From: Vitrella brassicaformis
Taxonomy: Eukaryota; Sar; Vitrellaceae
Length of the DNA: 45,916 bases
Assembly: GCA_001179505.1 (NCBI GenBank)
Contig: CDMY01000276.1
Location: 68,607 to 114,522, forward strand
Direction: 5' to 3'
The notes beneath the pieces were generated by a model. That model ran no database searches. It was not told where the DNA came from and saw only the letters and a list, made by a program, of their open reading frames with translations. Every line of letters starts with the position of its first letter. Positions within the stretch are counted from its first letter, which is position 1. The position numbers were made by a program, and so were the translations under genes. This document shows, in pieces, positions 11,873 through 23,490 of the stretch.

Positions 11873-13538
11873 ATGGCTCATCCTCGTCAACGACGGCAGC
11901 AGCGTCAGCATGAACGCCCTACGTTCCTCTGCGCCGTGACCGTCGCGTGTGTGGTGTCGTCGGCCGCCGCCTTTGTGCCCGTTCAGCTCATTGGAGGCGA
12001 GAGGGGTCTGCGGCCTGCTCCTGCTGTCAGGCAAGGCCATCATCATGACTCACAGCAAAGGAGGGCTTCAACGCTCTTTCTCACAGGTAGCATGCACCAA
12101 CCAAACCTCACCCGTGTGCTGTGCTGCAGATGCGGGCGGGAGTTCACTCTTCTGTATGTGTGTGTGCCTTTGTGTGTGGCGTGGGTTGAACTCCTTCCTC
12201 ATCAGGTCTGTCAGATGAAGCACCGGGTGTGGGTGGTGGGGTGGATGAGCGCCGTGTTGAGTGCCTCAAGAGCCTCAAAGGCGTCATCGACCCTGATCTG
12301 GGGCAGGACATCGTCACGCTCGGTGAGTGAGGAATGTGTTCAACAGTACAGACATGCACACACACACACACACGTGGGAGAAGTGTGCTAGTGACACTGA
12401 TGTGCCTGGCTGGCTGGCTGGCTGGCTGGCTGATGATCCATCAGGTTTTGTCAAGGGTCTGACGATAGATGAGTCGACGGGCAACGTGGCCATGACGGTC
12501 GAACTCACAACGCCCGCATGCCCTATGAAAGACCAATTCAGGTGCGTCGCTCCCGCCAGCCTCAGAACACACCATAACACACCATAACACACCGCACCGC
12601 GCGCACACACGCAGACCCACGTACGCGGTGGCCTGTCCATCTCTCCCCTCTCTCTCTCTCTCTCTCTTTCTCTCTGTCTTGCAGAGAGAGCATCACGTCA
12701 GCGCTTGAAGTGCTCCCCTGGGTGAACGGCGTGGACATCACTTTCACCTCTCAGCCCATCGGCACACGCCCCTCGCCACTCTCACTCGATGGACAGAGGC
12801 AGCAACACGCCCCTGGTACCCATGTGCACACACACACACACACACACACATGCACATGCCCCCAAAGAATGACACACTTTTGTGTGTGTGTGTGTGTGTG
12901 TGTGGATGCAGGTGGGACGTCCCGCGTGCGGGCGATCATCGCTGTGTCGTCGTGCAAGGGCGGGGTCGGCAAGTCGACCACCGCCGTGAACCTCGCCTTC
13001 GCACTCAAACACATGGGCGCAAAGGTGCGCATGGGCGAGGGGGGCGTGGGTCTGGACGGATGGATGGATGGATGGATTGGTGCGTGTGCCGGTGTGAATG
13101 GTGTGCTTTGGTTTGGTGTGTCGCGTGACATGACATGACGTAGGTTGGGATCCTAGACGCTGACGTGCATGGCCCTTCGTTGCCCACCATGGTGCGGCCG
13201 AGCGAGCCGGTGGTGACCATCGAAGAGGTCCCTGCCGAAGACGGACAAACCGTGCAGGTCAGCATTAGCATGCACGCAGCCATAGACAGACAGATGGACG
13301 AGGGATGAAGTGTCCATGTTGCTCTGTGTGTGTCCGTCCGTCTGTGTGTCGGGGTGTGTCACACACAGATTCTGAAGCCGATCGATCACGATGGTGTGAA
13401 GCTGATGTCGTTTGGGTTCATCAACCCGATGGCGGCCGTGATGCGGGGGCCCATGGTGACCAACCTGCTGAAGCAGTTCGTGGGCTACACGGACTGGGGC
13501 GAGCTCGACTACCTTGTGGTCGACATGCCCCCCGGTAC

Positions 13539-13573
<35 letters not shown>

Positions 13574-15259
13574 TGCACACCGTTGTCATGGTGGCGATGT
13601 GCTGGGTGGGTGCAGGCACCGGCGACATTCAGTTGACGTTGTGTCAGAGCCTCGACATCACGGCGGCAGTTATCGTCACCACACCACAGAGGCTCGCGTT
13701 CACTGACGTCGTCAAGGTCACCCACATGGATAGATGAGTGGATGGATGGATGGATGGATGGACAGCCCCCCGTGTGTGTGTGTGTGTGTGTGTGTATGTG
13801 TTGTCTTCTGTGCTCAGGGAATTGACATGTTTGACACGGTCAACGTCCCATGTGTGGCGGTGGTCGAGAACATGGTGAGACGCCATCGACACACACACAC
13901 ACACACCACACTTGAACACAAACCACCACATGGATGCGATGCACCCTTTACCAGGCGCACCTCACGACAGACGACATCGACACCGACCGCCTCGCCCGCG
14001 ACATCGCCGCAGCCACATCCATGACAGACCAACAGCTGAGAGATCAGCTGTCCATTCAGAACGGTACACACATACACACACACACACACACACATGAATG
14101 GATGGATGGATGGATGGATAGACAGACAGACAGACAGACGCGCGTGCGTGTGGCGTGTTGTCTGTCCCCCACAGAGGATGGTGAAAGTGTTGGGCGGGAA
14201 GAGCTCGTCCGTCGGTGCGTCGACCGTGCGCTGAGGAGCCCCGACGTGAGGCGGAGGAAACGGATGCAGCTCTTTGGCAAAGGGCACAGACAGAGGTGGG
14301 CGGTGGGTAGCGTGGGAGGGAAGTCATCACCCCTTCATGGGTGGGTGCGTCCTGTCGTCTCTTATGTTTGTTTGTGTCAGGTTAAGTGACATGTGGGGCA
14401 TCGACAACGCCTTTTCTCTGCCGCTGCTGCCATCCATCTCGCGGGCCTCTGACTCGGGCACGCCATTCGTCGACACCGACAGTGACACAGCTGACTCAGA
14501 CAGTGAAACCGGAATCGGACCGGCAGAGAGGGAGGCCAAAGACACCTACAAGAATATCGCGCAATCTGTCGTGCAGGCAAGCGACCGACCGGACCTTCGT
14601 GTGCAGTGAGTGCATCTCCGTGTGTGTGCGTGTGTGTGTGTGTGTGTGTGTCCTTAGGAGGTGGCGAAGCTGCAGTCTCTGTCCCGCGACAAGCGTCGGC
14701 CGGCGGTGCTTTATCTGTCTGAGGGCAACGAGCTGGTGGTGGCCTGGCAGGGGCAGCAGACGGCCATCCCTCCCGCAGGACTGAGACGTAAGTGCCGGTG
14801 CGCCGCGTGTGTCGAGGAGGGCACCGGCAGACAGCTTCTCGACCCCTCGGTAGGAGGGAGGGAGGGAGGGACACCCCAATACCCTCACACACACACACAC
14901 ACACACAGACAGAGTGCTTCACTCTGTCTGTCTCTCTCTGGATGGATGGATGGATGTGTCAGTCGGTGTCTGAGGATATCCGGCCGACGAGGTTAGAGCC
15001 CGTCGGCAACTATGCTTTGGGTGTCGACTGGTCCGACGGCCACAAGTCCATCTATCCCTACCGCGCCTTCGTCCCCGGCTACACGAGCAGGCGCGACACG
15101 GCGTACGAGCAGCTGGAGAGCTCTCGCGACAATGGCGACATTGTGCTGCTGCACAGGGTGCCCGCCACCAGGCGGACTGAGTCTGAGAAAAGGGAGACTG
15201 CCGCCGCTGCTGCGGCTGCGGCTGCTGCTGCTGCTGCTGCTGCTCCTGTGGCTTCGTGA
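11873..15259 (+). CDS. HCF101: HCF101, P-loop Fe-S cluster carrier with plastid leader
   Basis: Mrp/NBP35-type ATPase that carries [4Fe-4S] clusters; in plants it serves photosystem I and related plastid proteins. Exons: 11873-12086, 12130-12153, 12206-12322, 12445-12541, 12685-12815, 12912-13024, 13144-13257, 13369-13534, 13616-13716, 13818-13874, 13955-14063, 14175-14295, 14381-14576, 14658-14849 and 14963-15259; 682 aa. Residues 17-33 form a hydrophobic signal segment ending AAAF (Phe34), then a Ser/Arg-rich stretch. A DUF59/MIP18-like domain follows ([19 protein letters not shown] and TPACPMKD), then the ParA core with [10 protein letters not shown] at 209-218, [13 protein letters not shown], and [20 protein letters not shown]971 lies near 533-615 ([24 protein letters not shown]). 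About 70 unusual residues are inserted after VVENM. The intron after 14576 starts with GC, and the frame requires it. The protein ends in a poly-Ala run coded by GCT repeats. Confidence 0.93.
12816..12911 (+). other. HCF101 intron 5 with (CA)n and (GT)n arms
   Basis: This 96-base intron consists almost wholly of GTACC, then (CA)n, a short unique centre, and (GT)n before GGATGCAG. The two repeat blocks are complementary and could pair across the centre. Confidence 0.7.
13540..13571. repeat. (CA)n microsatellite after an HCF101 donor
   Basis: About 15 CA units start six bases into the intron that follows the MPPG-coding exon. Confidence 0.9.
14075..14140. repeat. (CA)n, (GGAT)n and (CAGA)n compound microsatellite
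   Basis: Three different simple repeats follow one another within a single HCF101 intron. Confidence 0.9.
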
Positions 15260-15745
15260 CGACTGGATGATCCGATGGATGGATGGATGGATGAGCTGTT
15301 GATAGGCGTAAATGGGACGTGCTGTGCTGTTCTGAGCTGTGGTGTGAGTGTCGTGTGTGCAGAGAAGATGCAGAGAAGAGCTAAGTTGGATGAGCGAGCG
15401 AACGAGCGAGCGGCCTTTTTGTGTGCGTGCTGTATGGATGCGGTGCGGTGTGGTGGATATCTCGACAGACACATTTTGAGTGAATTTTTCACACGCACAC
15501 ACACACACACACACACAGACAGAGAGTAAGAGATTGCACTGAGTGCGTCGTTCGTGAGGAATGAGCTCAGACAGACAGACAGACAGAAAGACAGAGAGCT
15601 CGCTCTGTTGTTTGCTTCATTTGACAGAGCGGTGCAGACCAGACCCGAGCAGAGCAGAGCAGAGCAGAATATATGAGCCGAACCAACACATACACACCCA
15701 CACCCACACCCACCCGCACACAGACCGACTGACTGACCGATCGGC
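15260..15745. other. spacer between convergent HCF101 and MORN5-like genes
   Basis: 486 bp with GGAT, CAGA and CA simple repeats and a GCAGA run at about 15650-15668. No gene seen; it is 3' UTR for both sides. Confidence 0.7.
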
Positions 15746-17235
15746 TCACGTGGCGGCCGCCATGCCGCCGTGGACACTGCGAACCTTCACGTCAAACCCT
15801 GCACACAAATCCTGTGATGATTCAGTCAGAAGACACGCCACCATCCCACCCACACCACACGGCCTTTCACCTTTCCGGCAGTATGTGAGTATCCACTCCA
15901 TCTCATCTGCACACACACACACACAGGGGCTCGAAACGACACGCCTGATGGCCCCATTCGTCCGTTCGTGTGAGTGTGAGCATTTCTCGCCTTGTGTGGG
16001 AACAGACAGGACGTCGTGGCCCTACACACACACACATACACACAGAGAGAGAGAGGCACACAGACACACCTTGCAGAGGGCCGGTCCTCTCTGTTCTGTC
16101 TCTCTCTGCACTCGTCAGCTTCGCCCACGTCATAGGAGATGATGTGCCCTAGCTCAGGCTCGAAGTAGCCGTTCCCAGTGTCGAAACAACCTACACAGAC
16201 AGACAGACAGACAGTCTCTCTCTCTCTCACTCACTCTCTCTCACTCTCTCTGTCTCTCTGTAGCCATCTAGTTGTGTGTGTCTCTGTGTGTTTGTCCGAC
16301 TGACCGTATGGTATGAGTGGTGAGGGCACTTCGTTGGTGAGGAGTGTGTTGCCGGCGGGCTGCAGACCGTGCAGCACCTCAGAGTAGAAACGCCGATCTG
16401 CATCGGTCGATACACACAGACAAAACACACACATGCACACGAACAAAGCAGCGCAGACACACACACACACACACTCGTGGCGCGTGGTGTACCTTTCCTT
16501 GTGAGGTATTGCCAGCCTCTGTCCTGGTACAGAAGACCATCGTTGAAGACATACTGACCCTGTCCACACACACACACACACACAGGGATGGATGGACAGA
16601 GCACGGCCGATCCTGTCCTCCCTCCATGTGGTATTTGTGTACCCCGACAGCGAATCCCCTGTCCCATTTGGCCACGTAGCGTCCTCCATTGGGGTAGATT
16701 AAGGAGCCGTCGCCATGGAACCTGTGTGGAGTGGAGGCACACAACACACACGTGTCCCTGCCTGTCCTGACAACTGACTCTGTCTGTCTCGATTGCACTC
16801 ACTCTCCTTTGTGGAACTGCCCCTCGTAGACCACCCCGTTGGGAAAGCGATACCGACCGCTCCCCTCAAACCTGATGGAACGACCAACCATGTGTCACAC
16901 ATGCAAGGATGACCACACACACGGACAGACAGACAGACAGAGAGTGTGAGAGAGAGAGAGAGAGAGAGAGAGGAAGCGAAGCATCATCCCCCTCTCTCCG
17001 TGCGTTTGTGTGCTCGAGCCCGAGCAGGCCACAAACACCCACACCCACACCCACATCCCTACCAGCCATTTTTGAGTGGCCCCTCGTATGAGGTCCCGCT
17101 GAGGCGGCTCGTCGACTGGGTGACCGTCGCGGCGTCTGCAGGGGCGGCCGATGGCGGCGGGGCAGTGGGGGCGGATGCGGGGGTTGGGACAGTGCGGCTG
17201 GTTGCCTCTCGCGCCTCGTCCTGTGCGTCGCTCAT
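15746..17235 (-). CDS. MORN5-like MORN-repeat protein
   Basis: MORN-repeat protein; the animal homologue is found in sperm and ciliated cells. Exons on the minus strand: 17235-17063, 16871-16803, 16721-16643, 16559-16493, 16397-16305, 16190 to about 16140, 15906-15871, and probably 15798-15746. MORN motifs are YEGPLKNGW, FEGSGRYRFPNGVVYEGQF, FHGDGSLIYPNGGRYVAKW and GQYVFNDGLLY. The C-terminal half matches MORN5 rather than other MORN proteins: RRFYSEVLHGLQPAG, then GNGYFEP, then EMEWILTYCRKG. The N-terminal 45 residues are Ala/Pro/Thr-rich and extra. The junction after residue 180 is not settled: the sixth exon needs either GAC|GTGGGC with a downstream ATGAG acceptor or a GC donor. After CRKG the frame is open both with and without the last short intron, so the C-terminus is also uncertain. 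Confidence 0.82.
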
Positions 17236-18852
17236 CCCCTCAGTCAGCTCAGGATGAGAACCGAAGGGAAGGCGTGCCCAACACCGGGGGGCAGTTGCAA
17301 ATTTTGTAACCCTGGGAGTGCTTTAAGGGTTTTGACTCACTGCAAGGCTGGCCCTGTGAGTGCATTCAATGCTGGCCCTGTGGCTGCAGGGCGGGCCTTC
17401 TCACTGGAGGGCTGGCCTTCTGACTAGAGGAGGACATGCCAGCCTTCCGGCCGGCCACTAGGGGGTACCGGCCACGGGGCAGCTTTGGCGCACACCCGTG
17501 CACACTGAGGACACGTACGTATGTGAATGTCTCTCTGTGTGTCCACGATGCAACGAGTGGGTCAGCGTGGACTGATGTGGTGGGTGGATGGATGGCATGC
17601 ATGTTATCCGTGGGTGGTGTGAGGACACTGTGAGTGAATTCATCGCACGCACTTCAGTCACTCAACCAATCGGCACTCACACAAGTGACACACCATAGAC
17701 ACTGTCAGCATGCAAGCGAGCCAAGTGAGAAGGAAGGATGGTGTTACAACACCATGGTGGGTGAGCACAGCGCAGCCAGTGGTGTCTTGTCTGGAGGGGG
17801 AGGGGAGAGAGAGAGAGCGAGAGAAAGAGAGTGGGGTGAGGGAGTGGGGGGCAAGAAGAGCAGCAGCAAACCGAGGGAGACAGGAAGGCGTGCACCCACC
17901 CACTCACTCATCGCAGCGATCAGTGTCAACCGAGGGAGGACATACATACACACGATCGATCGACCGATCGATCAATCAATCAATCAGGAAAAAGGGCAAT
18001 CAACATGTCAACCAATTAACCCACTCCCCCACCCTCTCCACACGGCAGGCAGGCGGACAGGCAGACATACACTTTGCAGTCACTGAATGACTGCCGCGTG
18101 TGGTCATTCCTTCCTTCCCCCTAAATTTCTCCAGTGCCTCTGCAACGCCGAGCACCCCACCTTTGTTTGTGTGTGGTGTGTGGTGTGCGTCCCAGACAGG
18201 CCCTGCAGCAGCAGGCAGGAAGCAAAGCAACGACCCACCCACCCGTGGCTGAGCCAGGCAGCCGCCAGAAAAATACTGCCTGCCTGCCTTCGTGTCAGCG
18301 AGAGAAAGCGATTCTGCCCTTCCTCGCACATATGGGTGGAGGGTGATGTGTGTGATGTGTCGATGTCAGGCTCGTAGGAGGGAAGCATGGCAGAAGGAAG
18401 GACACACCAGAGAAGAGAGACGCAGACATACTAAGAGGACATGCCCCTCTTCGCCCCGGCAGCCAGCGCACTTACAAATAGAGTGAGTGCATCAACCACC
18501 GATCGTCTCAACCAACACACCCAGACACCCAGACAGACAGACAGAAAGACAGACGGCAAACACAGCAGCCAGCACGCCGCATGCCAATACACGCCCGCAC
18601 AGATGCTCGCAGCCAACAGGCCGCTCGCTTCATTCGCTCATTCGTTCGTCCTGTTGTTCTTTGAACAGACTGCTCCCATTCCCTCTCCGCCCCTTTCTCT
18701 AGACTACACAGTCAGTCACGAAAAACAGACAGACACATAGCCAGACGTACGTACCGACGACGGACGCACAGACAGCCAGACGAAGATCAGCTTTGCTCTT
18801 GGTCTGTAGGCAGGGATGGATGGATGGATGGGTGTGTCACTTACTCCTTCAG
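17236..18852. other. 1.6-kb spacer without a supported gene
   Basis: Between the start of the MORN5-like gene and the stop of the Rieske gene. It contains a degenerate tandem repeat (17346-17430), GA-rich and GATC-type simple repeats around 17810-17990, and CAGACAGA runs near 18540. No open frame here shows family similarity or credible splice pairs. Confidence 0.65.
17346..17430. repeat. degenerate 19-25-base tandem repeat
   Basis: Four imperfect units each contain GGCC(C/T)T followed by TG or CT-rich sequence and a G-rich end: 17346-17370, 17371-17391, 17392-17410 and 17411-17430. It is unlike the 2-4-base microsatellites elsewhere in the window. Confidence 0.6.
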
Positions 18853-20116
18853 TCATTCGCCCTGCACGGGAGGGAGCGGGGGGTGTGGGTGCTGGCCCTG
18901 GCCGTGGGCGTGCGACGGCGAGTGGTGGCCGCCGTGGCGGGGCGAGTGATGATGCTGCTCCATACCGTCTCCCTCCCACTTGGCCTACAAATCACACACA
19001 CACACACACACATACAGAGTGACTGTGAGTGTGTGTGTGGTGGTGTTGGCTGGCTGGTTGGCCGGCTGGTTGGCCTGACCTGTATGTCGGGCACTGGTGC
19101 GGGTGCGAGTGGGTGTCTGAGCTTGGCGAACTGGTCGGACGGCATCGAGTGGAACAGATCAGACAACGACACGTACACCGACTCGTCTGCGCCCACACAG
19201 ACAGCATACCACCCACACCCGTCATGGCCAGCGTTGATCCCTCCCTCCCTCCCTCCCTCCTTCCCTCCCTCCATGGGTGTCAGTGTGGATGGGGCGGGGT
19301 GGTGGTCTACCTACCGTCTCCTTCTCCCTGGACTTTGGTCCTGTGTGTTCGTTGCTTGGGTCCCTTGGTCTGCCACTCGCCCACGATGGGCTTGAGGTGC
19401 TCGTGGCCGTCCTCGCCCTCCTCCTTCTGAAACGTCACCGGCTGGTAGAACGACTCCCCCGTCGACACTGATATGATGAACGAGTGATGCGGGCAGCGAA
19501 TGCACGGCTGCATGACATGACACAGAGAGCCAGACCACAGACAGACAGACAGACAGACGCACAGCAGAGACGAATAGAGAGAGAGAGAGAGAGATGCCGG
19601 GTGGCTGGGCGAGCGGGTGGGTGTGGCCATCCATCCATCCGACCTGTCCAGCGATGTCTTCGATGTCTTCAGCCTGGTAGAGCGGTCCGCCGGCGTGGTA
19701 GCAGTTGGCGTCGATGGCGTACACGCAACCATTGTACAGAAACAACGCCACTGCACACGACACGGACGAACAACGACACACACGCAACGAACGACGGGCA
19801 AAGCACAGAACGACAGTCGATGTCCAACGACGGCCCAACGAGCGACGTCCACTGCTCTGGCGGCTCTCTGTGCACATGTATGTACATCTTAAGAGTGCTG
19901 GCTGACCTGGTCGCCCGCTGACCACAACCAAAGTGGGACGCACACCCAGCTGCACACACACACACACACACCTGCCCTCCGACCGACCGACCTGTGTGGT
20001 TATCGCCTTACCGTCTTGAGTGGCACAGTCTTGAACCAGGGCACCCCCTGATTGTCGACCTCCGGCGCCGCGGCATGCTTGGGCGACGTCGGTCCGCCCA
20101 AACTGTGGGAACTCAT
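18853..20116 (-). CDS. RFESD-like Rieske [2Fe-2S] domain protein
   Basis: Soluble Rieske protein of the RFESD type; the partner and reaction are unknown even in animals. Exons on the minus strand: 20116-20012, 19949-19907, 19750-19644, 19507-19315, 19186-19080 and 18984-18853; 228 aa. Both cluster motifs are intact: CYHAGGPL (CxH, near residue 64) and CIRCPHHSF (second CxxH, near 88), about 21 residues apart. KGPKQRTHRTKVQ, then ESVYVSLSD, match the end of the vertebrate domain. There is no signal peptide or membrane segment, and no oxygenase catalytic domain, so it is not a ring-hydroxylating dioxygenase. The last exon adds a His/Pro/Gly-rich tail of about 40 residues with clustered HHH and HGGHH, absent from animal RFESD. 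It lies head-to-head with the antiporter gene. Confidence 0.88.
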
Positions 20117-20483
20117 CTCAAGCTTCTCAACCTGTCAACGAAAACTGGTTGGCGGCTGTGTCAACGAGGTTAAGCGCCTCGGCTCATAGCGCGACACACA
20201 GCACACAATAAGGACAGCGTTCAGCGCCTTTCAAACTCCTTCGACAAGGCTGGAAAACGGCTCTGCAGAGTGCGAGTTGGGTGTTTCACTGGCGAACGTC
20301 GCTTCGTTCGTCGGTCTCTTTCTCCCCTTGAAGCCAAGCTCGCAGGCCCAAGAGCTCGCACAAGAGAGAAAGACAAAAAGAGAAGCAAAGCAGCCGCCAG
20401 ACAAGCAGCAGATTCATCATTACCCGACAGGCCGAGACCGACAGCAGCTGGGTCATTGAATCAACACACACCGGAGTGACATT
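20117..20483. promoter_or_regulatory. shared spacer between Rieske and antiporter start codons
   Basis: 367-bp divergent gap, probably with both promoters. It lacks the microsatellites that fill introns and convergent spacers, which fits a constrained region. No named element was identified. Confidence 0.5.
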
Positions 20484-23454
20484 ATGGCTGGTCAGAGCTT
20501 CGTGTCCATGCTGCGCGTGGGCGGGTTCCTCGGCATCCTTTGGGCTAGCTCCAAGCTGATGCGGCTGATAGGCGTGTCGACCATCCTGGCGGAGATACTC
20601 GTGGGCATGGCCATGGGGCCCCAAGTAGCAAAGGTCCTCCCACACGCATACGACAGACCCGCGGCGGAATTCCAGTACAACTGTGGCGACGTGAGTCAGT
20701 CAGTCAGTCAGTCAGTCAGTCAGAGTGTCGGTCGGATGGTCGGAAGATTGATGTGTTTGTTTGTTCAGAAACTGTGGGCGAAGGACAACATGGCCAAGTG
20801 GAAGGATGGGGGTTTCTCTGAGGACGGCAAGTGGGTCATCAAAAGCCACAGGTGGGCTGGCTGCATCCATGGCTGCGTGCGTACCGTACGTGTGGCCGGC
20901 CAGCCACGGGTGTTCTCTCTTGGTTGCTGTTGGTTGGTGCACTGCAGGCGCCTGCAGCAGGCGCCTCCGCTCCTCAACGACACCATGGCGACGACGGTTG
21001 TTGATGGGCCGCTCTATCTGTCTGACGTCGAGAACACAGTCCCCGATTCTGACCTGCTGGAACAGGTAGCTTGCTATTTGCTGCTTCTGTCTGCCTGCTG
21101 ATGTGCGTGTGTGGTGACTATAGGCACCATCTTGGCGCGGGCGTGGCGAAGTGAGCCGCGCTGTGGAGCGCCGGCGGCTCGCCAGCGACGGTGAGTGAGC
21201 ACCCATGCATTGCAGAGGGGTGGATACACTCCCTCGCACTTGTGTGGGTGTGTGTGGGCGAATGTGTGTTGTGTGTGCAGGTGATGAGTGTAAAGACGTG
21301 ACGGAGGACCACCAGTGCTGCCACGACCAGACGCACCACGGCCAGAACCTGCCGTCGATATTTGTGCTCATCGGACAGGCGGGCGTGGCTCTCATGATCT
21401 TCGAGTCAGGCATGCACTTTGACTTCGGCAAAGTCAGACAGGTGCGCGCCGCCCCCGCACACACAACACAGGTGTTGTGTTCTCTGTTTTGTGTTTCGTG
21501 TTTTGTGTGGGTGGGTGCATGTCTATCTATCTTTCTATCCACGTCTGTCTGTCTGTCTGTCTGTCTGTCAGGTGGGCGGGGGGGCGTTGGTGGTTGCCTT
21601 GATCGGCACCCTGCTGCCGATCGGCCTGGGGATGCTCTTCGTCTACATGTGCCTACCGACGGCAACACACAACACACAACACACAACACACCACAACACA
21701 CGCCTGCCTGCCTGCCTGTCCGTCCGTCCGCTCGCCCATGTGATGTGTACCTGATACTATCTATGCCCTGCTGTGCAGGCTGGAGGGCTTCGACGGCAGT
21801 GTCGTCTACAGTGATGAAAACAAGAGCGGCCTCGCTGCAGGAGTGGTACAGTCCGCGAAGCCACACCCACATCGCACCCAGACGCTTGTTCTGTTTTTTC
21901 TATATTGGCTTGATTGCTTGTGTATGGCTCACTCAGTCACTGGCACCGACCAGTGTGGGCATCGCTCTGAAGCTGCTGATGGAGACAAAGCAGCTCGGCA
22001 CCGACTATGGTAGACAGCAAAGGCACACTCACTGCACACATGGCGGGCATATGTGTGTGTGTGTGTGCAGGTCAGGCGGTGATCACGGCGGCCTTTGCGG
22101 ACGACGTGCTGTCGCTCCTGGCCTTCATCGTACTGGAGCAGCTGAAGGTGACAGACAGACAATAGACCAGCAATGGACGAGGACACTGTCGTCATGTGAG
22201 CGTGTGTGTCATTATTTGTGTGTGCAGCCAGGTGAGGAGATCACCTTTCAGGTCGTGGGTGTGCCCGCCATCACGTCGGTGGCACTGCTCGTCTTTGGAG
22301 CGTTCGCGGCCGTCAAGGTGTGTTAGCGCGCCTGTGCACCGCGCGGCACCAATGTCAGGCAGACAGGCAGGCAGGCAGGCAGAGAACAGATGGTACTATG
22401 CCGGATGCTGTGTGTCGTTGGTTCATCATTCGTGCGTGTCTCCACGTTGTGTGCGGTGTGGTGTCTGGTGTGGTCCCTCCCTCCGTCCCGTAGATCTACC
22501 CCAAGTACCTGCCCAAGATCCTCCACAAGATCAAAGAAGACCCCAAACAATGTATGTATCCCACCCATCGAATCGACAGACACACAAATGTGGGTCTCGT
22601 CTTCTCTCTCCCTCTCTCGCCCTCTCCCTCTTGTGTGCGCGTGGTTGTGCAGCGTTCCAGCCCCGCGACGCTTTGCTGCTGGTCACCATGTTCGCCACGC
22701 TCATCGGCTTCGCGTAGGCACTGACCGCACCCACGCACGAAATACGTACGCCTGTGTGTATCTGTGTGAGCATCTTTTGTTTGTGCAGAGAGCTGTCGGT
22801 CGTTGCCAAGGCGTCCCATCTGCTGGGCTGCTTCGTCGCAGGCATGTGCTTCACAGGCGTCCACAGGGCGCACCACGTACGTGATGCCGGCTGGGCTGCA
22901 CACGAGCCAGCCACTGATTGATGCGTCATGATGGATGGCGATTGATTATCCATCCTAACCACTTGTTCATTCATCAGATCTGGAAGACGCAGACGAAGCG
23001 CATCACCGCCTGGATGGTGCGGCTCTTCTTCGGGGCGACCGTCGGCTTCGCCATACCCACAAAGGAACTCGGCACCATTGACGCCTTCTGGAAGGTCCGT
23101 CGGTCGGTCGGTCGGCCGGCCAGCCACCCACACCCACACCGGCCGAAGTGTGTGTTGTGTGGTTGATTGACTCTTTGTTGGCAGGGTGTTGTGCTGGCGG
23201 TGTTTCCGGCCATTGGCGCGAAGGTTGTCAGCGGCCTGCACATGGGCCCGGCAAAGTGGGTGTGCAGGGTGTGTGTGGGGGTGTAGGGTGTGTTGGTTGT
23301 GTGTGAGAGTGTGTGTGTGTATATGTTTGTTGTGACCAGGTGGGTCGTTGGGTGGGCGATGGTGGGCCGCGCAGAGTTTGCCTACTTCATTGCAGAGAGC
23401 GCCGTCAACGGGAGTACACACAAAGCTGAAAGATGGATCGGTGGACTGCATCAA

Positions 23455-23490
<36 letters not shown>

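Noticed and set aside
14094-14140. CRISPR-like regular repeat
   Set aside because: Units are 4 bases with no spacers; ordinary microsatellite in an intron of a eukaryotic gene.
20712-21872. 386-codon open frame on the minus strand
   Set aside because: Antisense to five antiporter exons and their repeats.
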